Assembly: GCA_910578255.1 (NCBI GenBank)
Contig: CAJTQM010000032.1
Coordinates: 1-16,294 of the forward strand
DNA: 16,294 nt
Source of the DNA: an uncultured Oscillospiraceae bacterium
GTDB lineage: Bacteria > Bacillota > Clostridia > Oscillospirales > Ruminococcaceae
Direction: 5' to 3'
Position 1 is the stretch's first letter; each line of letters begins with the position of its first letter. The position numbers were made by a program, and so were the translations under genes. Below are positions 1-4,542 of this stretch, in pieces. The notes under the pieces are model-generated. The model had not been told where the DNA came from and searched no databases. It was given only the letters and a program-made list of their open reading frames with translations.

Positions 1-701
1 CAATAATCTTCCCCATAGGGACTATCCGCAGCATAGTTATAGTCGGTTCCAATCTCCATAGTCAGACCGCCGATCCGGTCTCTATATGGGTACAACTCAT
101 GTTCGCCGGACAAAGGAGAGGAATAGATAGAAGTTTTGATAGGATCACCGGCGCCAAGCACATAGGTAAAATGAATGGCAGTATGGCTGATTGTCACCGG
201 CGAAGCATCCCAAACCAACCTGTCAAGATCACGGTCATAGGAAGCCTTTATGCACTGGAATTCATTAAATAGCGGTTGGAACAGCATAGTATTTCCCGTT
301 GTCATCAGTTCCGAATGGCGAGGGCCGCCATGGTGGGAAAAGCTTCCGAATTCAAACTCGCTGGACGAATTTTGATTCTTTAGCTTTAAATAGTAAATCT
401 GGTATTCCCGGTCGTAGTCAATGTCATTTTCCTCATTGTATTTGTTATACGCGCCCTGGGAAAGCAGCACCACATAGGGACCCTCGGTTGCGAAGATATC
501 AGAAAAGACTTTTTGGGACATACCGGAATCCAATTCGTTTTTGCCATGATACTGAATGGAATTCCCATAGTTATAAACAGAAATCCAGTCCGGAATTTCA
601 GAAACAAAGTCAGAATCATAAGGATTTTCCACCGCAAAAGCTGTAACTGAAAGACCTACAAGCAGGAATGCAGCCAATAAAACAACAACTATCTTTTTGA
701 T
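1..701 (-). CDS. Secreted phage protein with ATC start, partial (pIII/adsorption-like?)
   Basis: The open frame is continuous from 701 to the left edge (233 codons seen, no stop). Reading from the ATC at 699-701, the protein starts with two lysines, a hydrophobic core and an Ala-Phe-Ala cleavage site, so the signal peptide is about residues 1-23. The mature part is polar and rich in Tyr, Asp, Ser and Asn, with no membrane span in the visible portion. An AAGGGGG Shine-Dalgarno lies 8 bases before the ATC. No ATG, GTG or TTG exists between the upstream stop (717-719) and the signal-peptide core; the first internal TTG would remove the charged n-region. The preceding gene ends in the same frame, with one TAA and five codons in between. 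Position after the coat and small TM genes suggests a virion tip/adsorption protein by analogy with Ff pIII. That role is inference, as no recognisable domain was found. Confidence 0.7.
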   Translation of the reverse strand, partial: MKKIVVVLLAAFLLVGLSVTAFAVENPYDSDFVSEIPDWISVYNYGNSIQYHGKNELDSGMSQKVFSDIFATEGPYVVLLSQGAYNKYNEENDIDYDREYQIYYLKLKNQNSSSEFEFGSFSHHGGPRHSELMTTGNTMLFQPLFNEFQCIKASYDRDLDRLVWDASPVTISHTAIHFTYVLGAGDPIKTSIYSSPLSGEHELYPYRDRIGGLTMEIGTDYNYAADSPYGEDY

Positions 702-716
702 CCTGATTTCCCCCTT

Positions 717-908
717 TTATTCCCGAATCATGCCAACGATCTTAATCACAACGCTGATTCCGGCCACCATAAAAAATATCCAGATACCGATATTGAAAGC
801 CGCGCCGATATTGGACCGAAAGATCGCAACCGCCTTTTCAAAAAGGTTGGTATCCCAAGGGATGTACGGCGAATATCCGGCAGAAATCGGAAAAACCGGC
901 AAAATCAT
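717..908 (-). CDS. Small single-span membrane protein of the provirus
   Basis: A 63-residue protein without a classical signal peptide. Residues 1-30 carry Pro, Tyr and Trp and one acidic/basic pair. Residues about 35-59 form one hydrophobic helix, and the C-terminus is short and charged (Ile-Arg-Glu). An AAGGAGG ribosome site lies 9 bases before the ATG. It sits between the coat-gene terminator and the secreted protein, where filamentous phages often encode small minor coat proteins (pVII, pIX or pVI types). That assignment is positional only. Its stop is in frame with the next gene, so the two could be translationally coupled. Confidence 0.75.
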   Translation of the reverse strand: MILPVFPISAGYSPYIPWDTNLFEKAVAIFRSNIGAAFNIGIWIFFMVAGISVVIKIVGMIRE

Positions 909-928
909 TGAAACATTCCTCCTTAAAG

Positions 929-954
929 AAAAAAGGGCGACAAAATCGCCGCCC
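929..954 (-). terminator. Intrinsic terminator after the major coat gene
   Basis: On the minus strand a G+C-rich hairpin (GGGCG with CGCCC, inner GGCGA with TCGCC as an alternative pairing) is followed by six T residues at 934-929. It begins 14 bases beyond the coat stop codon and lies ahead of the 717-908 gene. Ff phages have a terminator in the equivalent place (after gene VIII), which keeps coat mRNA abundant and downstream genes lower. The same role is likely here, with partial read-through. Confidence 0.7.
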
Positions 955-968
955 TCTCTACCAGTCCA

Positions 969-1283
969 TTAGACCTTCGTAAATTTGGAAATGAGTTTCG
1001 GCAGAATACGAATGCCAAGGAAAATCGCAAAAATACCGATACCAACCGGCAGGATTACGGCAATGTTTGCCGTTACACCCTCCACCAGCGGGGACAGCAT
1101 ATCGGTAGTAATAGCCAGATTAGGCAGATTGCCAGCGGTTGTATCGCCTTCCGCCGCGAACGCCGTCACAGAGGATACCGCCGCTACCCCAGCGGCCAGA
1201 GCCGGAGCCACCAGCATTTTTGCATTTGCTTTTTCCTTTACACTGGAAACAAAGCCTTTCATCTTTTCGAACATCTTTTTCAT
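969..1283 (-). CDS. Major coat protein precursor, pVIII-like
   Basis: A 104-residue precursor. Residues 1-22 are Lys-rich and residues 24-40 hydrophobic, and the Ala-Phe-Ala site at 41-43 predicts a mature protein of 61 residues. That mature form has an acidic, polar N-terminal part (Glu, Asp), one hydrophobic helix (precursor residues about 72-94) and a C-terminus with four lysines and an arginine. This is the classic layout of inovirus major coat proteins: the signal peptide is removed, the subunit waits in the inner membrane, and the basic tail faces the packaged ssDNA. The AAAGGAGG ribosome site is only 2 bases from the chosen ATG. Met4 would give an 11-base spacing, so the exact start is open, but the mature protein is unaffected. 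The long n-region (about 22 residues) is unusual but fits a Gram-positive host. Confidence 0.85.
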   Translation of the reverse strand: MKKMFEKMKGFVSSVKEKANAKMLVAPALAAGVAAVSSVTAFAAEGDTTAGNLPNLAITTDMLSPLVEGVTANIAVILPVGIGIFAIFLGIRILPKLISKFTKV

Positions 1284-1306
1284 GTCCTCCTTTTTTGAAA
1301 TGTATT

Positions 1307-1726
1307 TTACAAAGCATCCTTCACAAAGGTGCTGTAAAACCAGACGCAGAATTTACAGATTAAGAAAAACGCACAGAAAACGGGAATGATAAAGTAAAGG
1401 AAAACATCCGAGTTTTGCCGGATTGCCGCCACATTTTCTTCCACGGCGGAAAGATCAACCTTTATAACGCCTGGTGTTGGGGTGGTGACTTCGCTTTCCA
1501 AAAGGTCTGCTCCTTCGTCCCCAATGGGCTGGATTTCCGTTTCCTCCGATTCGGTGGGTTCTTCCCATTCTTCCGGTTCCAATTCATCCTCCAAAAGAAA
1601 AGAAACGCCGCTGTCTTTTGGTTCTTCCTCCACTTCCAAAGCAAAGGCGGGGATTTGGCAAAGAAAGAATCCCAACAGGACCGCCGACATACAGAACAGA
1701 CAAAACCATTTCTTTTGTATTTCCAT
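1307..1726 (-). CDS. Acidic signal-peptide and C-terminal TM protein of the provirus
   Basis: 139 residues. A signal peptide (about 1-29, ending Ala-Phe-Ala) is followed by a very acidic stretch (residues 31-80, dominated by Glu and Asp with Pro and Ser), a short segment with possible helix (87-105) and a C-terminal membrane span (about 108-131). It ends in a short tail with Lys and Asp. The predicted topology is extracellular acidic ectodomain, one span and a tiny cytoplasmic tail, which mimics a coat protein with an enlarged acidic head. It starts 6 bases after the Rep stop, with an AGGAG about 11 bases before its ATG, so it is probably co-transcribed with Rep. No family was recognised. A minor virion or membrane assembly protein is plausible. 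Confidence 0.75.
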   Translation of the reverse strand: MEIQKKWFCLFCMSAVLLGFFLCQIPAFALEVEEEPKDSGVSFLLEDELEPEEWEEPTESEETEIQPIGDEGADLLESEVTTPTPGVIKVDLSAVEENVAAIRQNSDVFLYFIIPVFCAFFLICKFCVWFYSTFVKDAL

Positions 1727-1732
1727 CTTGTC

Positions 1733-2614
1733 TCACGCTCCTGTATTGGTATCGAACCCCAGATTAAAAGTTTTGTATTTTACGCTCATTCCCGCATTAG
1801 GGACCTTGTATTCCTGCCCGTCAAAGCTGGCGTAGTCCTTGTTCATGTATTCGGTGGGAACCTGACGGTTAAGGCCCTTCCCGCCGGAAAAGTAGAATTT
1901 ACCAAAGATTTTCGCGTTGCCTTTGGTGATATACTTGGTCACATATCGAAGCACTGCCGAACGCCCGTCCAGCTTTATGAGGGTGCTAAAGCCGTATTTC
2001 CAATCAGACCAATTGTAGATGGTTTGTCCGTTTTCGGTCTGTTTGCCGCTGTCTTCCAGATGCAGGTTGTCCGCGCTGATCAGGCCGTGGAAATGGATGG
2101 CGGGTTTTTCTTCGTTTTCATGCTGTTTGTGGTACTCAGGGAAGATCAGATATTTCATGTTTTTTCGGCTTACGCAATTACTTAAAAAAGCCCGAAATTT
2201 CTTATATATCAAATCCGTATCATAACGGTTTATTTTCGTTTCATCTAGAGTGAGGGTAATGAAGTATTGAAAGTCGTTAGAACAGCCGATTTCAAAGGCG
2301 CGGTCGATGGCGCGTTTCATGCTGTCGCTTCGGATTTCTCCTTTTTTGCGTTTCCGTTTTTCTTCAAACGAGGATAACGGGACAAGCTCATTGGTAAAGG
2401 GATTGAGGATATAGTCTTTTTGAATGAATTTATATGCCATTTCTTCATCTTTTCCCATTCGTTCCACTTGATGGGGATTAAAAATCGGTTTTGAAAAACA
2501 GGTGATTTTGATTTGATCGTCAGGGAAGTATTTTACTCTGCAATTGTATTTAACAAGGAAGTCAGAGGATGGACTGAAAATATGAAGGTTCGGAGTGATG
2601 ACATTTTGTGGCAC
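1733..2614 (-). CDS. HUH-superfamily rolling-circle replication initiator
   Basis: Up to 293 residues. Three motifs typical of HUH Rep endonucleases appear in order: motif I Phe-Ile-Thr-Leu-Thr-Leu-Asp (118-124), the metal-binding HUH motif His-Phe-His (174-176), and a motif with two tyrosines, Y224 and Y228, in the pattern YxxxYxxK. Two-tyrosine enzymes of the phiX174 gpA/filamentous-phage type nick the origin, stay bound to the 5' end and rejoin the unit-length strand. Residues about 22-45 already look like conserved Rep sequence, so the start must lie upstream of Met54. The listed start is GTG at 2612-2614. It has no clear Shine-Dalgarno and sits inside the right arm of the origin hairpin, so the start is uncertain. 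The predicted origin immediately precedes the gene, in the same orientation. Confidence 0.88.
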   Translation of the reverse strand: MPQNVITPNLHIFSPSSDFLVKYNCRVKYFPDDQIKITCFSKPIFNPHQVERMGKDEEMAYKFIQKDYILNPFTNELVPLSSFEEKRKRKKGEIRSDSMKRAIDRAFEIGCSNDFQYFITLTLDETKINRYDTDLIYKKFRAFLSNCVSRKNMKYLIFPEYHKQHENEEKPAIHFHGLISADNLHLEDSGKQTENGQTIYNWSDWKYGFSTLIKLDGRSAVLRYVTKYITKGNAKIFGKFYFSGGKGLNRQVPTEYMNKDYASFDGQEYKVPNAGMSVKYKTFNLGFDTNTGA

Positions 2615-2651
2615 TTATCAAGTAAGGCCCCTGCGGGGCCGTGCCACAAAA
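2604..2651 (-). other. Predicted rolling-circle (plus-strand) origin: cruciform with CTTG^ATA in the bulge
   Basis: The arms TTTTGTGGCAC (2604-2614) and GTGCCACAAAA (2641-2651) are a perfect 11-bp inverted repeat. Nested inside is a perfect 6-bp stem GGCCCC/GGGGCC (2626-2631 and 2635-2640, loop TGC). The two stems are contiguous on one side. On the other side lies an 11-base single-stranded bulge (2615-2625), which on the minus strand reads TTACTTGATAA. CTTG^ATA is the nick motif shared by phiX174 and pC194-type origins; the nick would fall between 2619 and 2618. The motif is on the coding (virion) strand and lies next to a matching two-Tyr HUH Rep. A terminator role cannot be excluded, since the outer arms are flanked by short A/T runs. 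Confidence 0.75.
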
Positions 2652-2678
2652 AGGACACGAACCCCAGCAGGGAAACGC

Positions 2679-2915
2679 CTATTTGCTAATTCTGGCAGTG
2701 AACCGACCCTCACGGTTTACCGCCAGCGATAGCCGGACAATATCGCCTGGGAAGTATTGCTCATTAGACCAGACAGAACCCACAGCGCCGGTAGGGTCTG
2801 CGGCATAGATACGCCACATCTTACGCTTTTCGCCGGTGTCTTTGTTGGTAAATTCGCTTTCCTGCACGCTCAGGACGGATACTTCGATACAAGGGGTTTC
2901 GTAGGTTTCTTTCAT
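2679..2915 (-). CDS. Small ssDNA-binding-like protein of the provirus (gpV analogue)
   Basis: 78 residues from the ATG at 2913-2915, preceded by AAAGGAG at 9 bases. An upstream in-frame ATG (2978) would add 21 residues but has a poorer context. The sequence alternates beta-strand-like segments: residues 8-20, Met-Trp-Arg-Ile-Tyr-Ala (33-38), Val-Gly-Ser-Val-Trp (45-49) and Ile-Val-Arg-Leu-Ser-Leu (59-64). Its exposed aromatic and basic residues and a Lys/Arg-rich end suit a small OB-fold ssDNA-binding protein. Ff gpV (87 residues) coats the nascent virion strand and blocks its conversion to double strand; this protein has similar size and lies next to the origin. I recognise it by size, composition and context only, without a diagnostic motif. 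Confidence 0.6.
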   Translation of the reverse strand: MKETYETPCIEVSVLSVQESEFTNKDTGEKRKMWRIYAADPTGAVGSVWSNEQYFPGDIVRLSLAVNREGRFTARISK

Positions 2916-2978
2916 TGTTTTTGTCTCCTTTCTTTTTTGCAGGCCCAAAAGCTGTGCAACCTTTTTTCTTTCATTCAT

Positions 2979-3129
2979 TTGCTAAAACTCTAGGTACGTG
3001 TGCAAAAAGATTTCTCAAAACACAGCCTTTTTGTCCTGCCACGGGTAAAAAAATAAACATCAAATCGGGGTTCCCCCTTTTGATGTTTATTTTACAACTC
3101 ACATTTCCCAAAAAACCTTGCGAAAGGTA
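2979..3129. other. Junction between provirus and pyr operon, no gene seen
   Basis: An A+T-rich stretch between the first phage gene and the pyr promoter. It contains the long hairpin described separately. On the minus strand TTGAGA and TACCTA, 16 bases apart, are a weak promoter candidate for the phage genes. The provirus right attachment site should lie here, but its left partner is outside the window, so the core cannot be defined. No dif-like sequence was recognised. Confidence 0.5.
3050..3093. terminator. Long symmetric hairpin, probable bidirectional terminator (or packaging signal)
   Basis: A perfect 15-bp inverted repeat, AAAATAAACATCAAA (3050-3064) and its complement (3079-3093), encloses a second stem GGGG/CCCC with a 2-base loop, separated by small symmetric internal loops. 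Runs of T follow on both strands, so it could stop transcription in either direction and insulate the pyr promoter (37 bases downstream) from the phage genes. Filamentous phages also carry a long packaging hairpin in the intergenic region near the origin. If this sequence lies inside the element it could serve that purpose. The terminator reading is the simpler one. Confidence 0.6.
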
Positions 3130-3158
3130 TTGACGAATTTTGGCCGGAGCGATATAAT
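3130..3158 (+). promoter_or_regulatory. Sigma-A-type promoter of the pyr operon
   Basis: TTGACG (-35, 3130-3135) and a perfect TATAAT (-10, 3153-3158) are separated by exactly 17 bases. Transcription should start around 3164-3168 in an A/T-rich stretch, leaving an untranslated leader of about 30 bases before the leader-peptide start. It is the only strong promoter seen ahead of the operon. Confidence 0.85.
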
Positions 3159-3198
3159 TAAAAAAATTTGGATTTTTAAAAAAAGGAGGACAGAGAGA

Positions 3199-3330
3199 AT
3201 GGCGCTGGCGCAGGGAATGAAAAGCGAACGATCTTTAGCGGCGGTGTTTCCTCTTTACAAATCCTTCTTTTTTGCCGGCTGGCTTTCCTATTTTATTAGG
3301 AAAGCTTTTTTTGTGGAAAAGACCTTTTGA
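3199..3330 (+). CDS. Pyrimidine operon leader peptide (pyrL-like), 43 aa
   Basis: The ATG at 3199-3201 has a strong AAGGAGG site 9 bases upstream, better than those of several real genes here. The 43-residue product is rich in Phe (10 residues) because its second half crosses U-rich RNA and an intrinsic terminator. It stops at 3328-3330, 16 bases beyond the terminator U-run. E. coli pyrL has almost the same length and position: a ribosome following RNA polymerase closely covers the terminator hairpin. In that mechanism, low UTP makes the polymerase pause in the U-rich tract, the ribosome catches up, the terminator cannot form and the operon is transcribed. The layout here strongly suggests the same logic. 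The peptide itself probably has no function after translation. The attribution is by architecture; no sequence similarity is claimed. Confidence 0.75.
   Translation: MALAQGMKSERSLAAVFPLYKSFFFAGWLSYFIRKAFFVEKTF
3282..3312 (+). terminator. Attenuator terminator inside the pyr leader ORF
   Basis: A 9-bp perfect stem, GCTTTCCTA (3282-3290) with TAGGAAAGC (3297-3305) and a 6-base loop, is followed by seven T residues (3306-3312). Upstream, 3247-3273 is strongly U-rich in the RNA, suiting UTP-dependent pausing. The hairpin lies within the translated leader ORF, so coupled ribosomes would prevent it from forming. No competing antiterminator and no recognised PyrR-binding sequence were found nearby. 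Confidence 0.8.
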
Positions 3331-3409
3331 AAGAGTAAAACGCGGCGGGATTTTACCGGCCGGTTCGTTTTATGAGCAGGTGAAAACAGATCAGGGGAGG
3401 AGCGCTTGT

Positions 3410-4513
3410 ATGCTGAGAGGAAAAAATCTCATTTATCCCACCGACTTTACGGTGGAGCAGCTGGAGGCTTTATTCTGCCTTACGGACAAAATCATCGCCA
3501 GGCCGGATCAATACGCCAACAGCTGTAACGATAAGATATTGGCAACCTTGTTTTTTGAGCCGTCTACCCGGACGCGGTTAAGCTTTGAGGCGGCGATGCA
3601 GCGCCTGGGCGGAAAGGTATTGGGCTTTGCAGACTCTGCCTCCAGTTCGGCGACAAAGGGGGAAAGCCTTGCCGATACCATCCGCATGATCAGCTGCTAC
3701 GCGGATATCGCGGCCATCCGCCATCCGGCGGAAGGGGCTGCCCATGTGGCGGCGCTGCATTCCTTTATTCCAGTGATCAACGCCGGGGACGGCGGTCACC
3801 AGCATCCGACCCAGACGCTGACCGACCTGTACACCATCCGGGCAAAAAAAGGGCGGTTTCACGATCTGACCATCGGCTTGTGCGGAGATTTAAAGTACGG
3901 GCGCACCGTCCATTCCTTAATCCACGCCATGTGCCGGTATGAAAACATCCACTTTGTGCTGATTTCGCCGCCGGAGTTGCAGGTGCCGGACTATGTGATC
4001 CGGGAAATCGAGGCGGCCCCGGGCTGCTCCTACAGCGTCGATCCCGATCTGGACAGTGCGATCCGTCAAGTTGATATCCTTTACATGACCCGCGTGCAGC
4101 GGGAACGGTTTTCCTCGCAGGAGGAATATCTGCGGCTGAAGGACAGCTATATTTTAGACACTCAAAAGATGCAAAACGCCAAGCCGGATATGATTGTCCT
4201 GCATCCGATGCCCATTGTCAACGAAATTACCGGCGCGGTGGACGAGGACCCGCGGGCCTGCTATTTCGTACAGGCCCAATACGGCATGTATGTGCGCATG
4301 GCGCTGATTTTAAGCTTGCTGGGTGCGGAGGATGGACCGGCCACCGTCTGCGGGGGCAGGATGTTTGAAAAGACCTGCCAGAATCCCCGGCCCAACGGAA
4401 CGGTTCACTGCAAAAATCCCAAATGCGTGTCGAACCTGGACCTGACGCTGCCCATTCGGGTCAAGGACGGCGGGAAGGTCTGCGAATACTGCGACGCGGC
4501 GATAGAAGAATAA
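3410..4513 (+). CDS. pyrB: Aspartate carbamoyltransferase with C-terminal PyrI-type zinc domain
   Basis: 367 residues; condenses carbamoyl phosphate and aspartate to N-carbamoyl-aspartate. The ATG at 3410 is chosen because GGGGAGG lies 9 bases upstream and the family N-terminus starts there; a longer frame upstream overlaps the leader and attenuator. Carbamoyl-phosphate loop Ser-Thr-Arg-Thr-Arg is at 52-56, His-Pro-Thr-Gln at 132-135, the aspartate-binding Thr-Arg-Val-Gln at 227-230, and His-Pro-Met-Pro at 265-268. The catalytic chain ends near residue 305. The remaining ~60 residues hold C334-X4-C339 and C358-X2-C361, the zinc-ligand spacing of the PyrI regulatory chain zinc domain (there C109, C114, C138, C141). 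The PyrI nucleotide-binding domain is absent and no separate pyrI is in the window. The zinc domain may stabilise trimer contacts without CTP/ATP allostery (inference). First structural gene of the operon. Confidence 0.95.
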   Translation: MLRGKNLIYPTDFTVEQLEALFCLTDKIIARPDQYANSCNDKILATLFFEPSTRTRLSFEAAMQRLGGKVLGFADSASSSATKGESLADTIRMISCYADIAAIRHPAEGAAHVAALHSFIPVINAGDGGHQHPTQTLTDLYTIRAKKGRFHDLTIGLCGDLKYGRTVHSLIHAMCRYENIHFVLISPPELQVPDYVIREIEAAPGCSYSVDPDLDSAIRQVDILYMTRVQRERFSSQEEYLRLKDSYILDTQKMQNAKPDMIVLHPMPIVNEITGAVDEDPRACYFVQAQYGMYVRMALILSLLGAEDGPATVCGGRMFEKTCQNPRPNGTVHCKNPKCVSNLDLTLPIRVKDGGKVCEYCDAAIEE

Positions 4514-4542
4514 AAGCGGGTTTGGAAGGAATAGGAGAAAAG

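Larger units (their letters stand above)
1..2978 (-). mobile_element. Partial inovirus-like (filamentous phage) provirus
   Basis: Six minus-strand genes with tight spacing form a filamentous-phage replication and structural module. Seen directly: an HUH rolling-circle initiator, an adjacent cruciform with a phiX174/pC194-type CTTGATA motif, a small SSB-like protein, a pVIII-like coat precursor (signal peptide, acidic N-terminus, one membrane span, basic C-terminus), a terminator just after the coat gene and a secreted protein further on. This arrangement is known from Tubulavirales (Ff and relatives). The morphogenesis ATPase (Zot/pI) and any integrase or transposase would lie left of the window and are not seen. 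The right boundary is uncertain: it falls between the first phage gene (about 2,978) and the pyr promoter (3,130). The region is visibly more A+T rich than the pyr operon. A defective remnant cannot be excluded, but every ORF seen is intact apart from the unusual start of the leftmost one. Confidence 0.8.

Noticed and set aside
1284..1330. Dedicated coat-gene promoter (TTGTGA, 16 bases, TACATT)
   Set aside because: Transcription would start within the coat ribosome site, so the mRNA would lack a usable leader.
1415..2185. Long plus-strand ORF (256 codons) antisense to the Rep gene
   Set aside because: It is the shadow of Rep and the acidic TM gene. The minus-strand frames carry clear HUH motifs and a signal peptide with ribosome sites, while this one has no recognisable domain or ribosome site.
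2979..3129. dif site for XerCD-dependent phage integration
   Set aside because: No palindromic dif-like core with a TATATTATGT-type half-site was found on either strand.
3183..3205. PyrR-binding loop candidate (CAGAGAGA after AGGA)
   Set aside because: Only part of the consensus, no flanking stem, and it coincides with the leader ribosome site.
3272..3409. Extended pyrB start giving a 413-residue protein
   Set aside because: The extra 46 residues overlap the leader terminator and are not ATCase-like; ATG 3410 has a strong Shine-Dalgarno.
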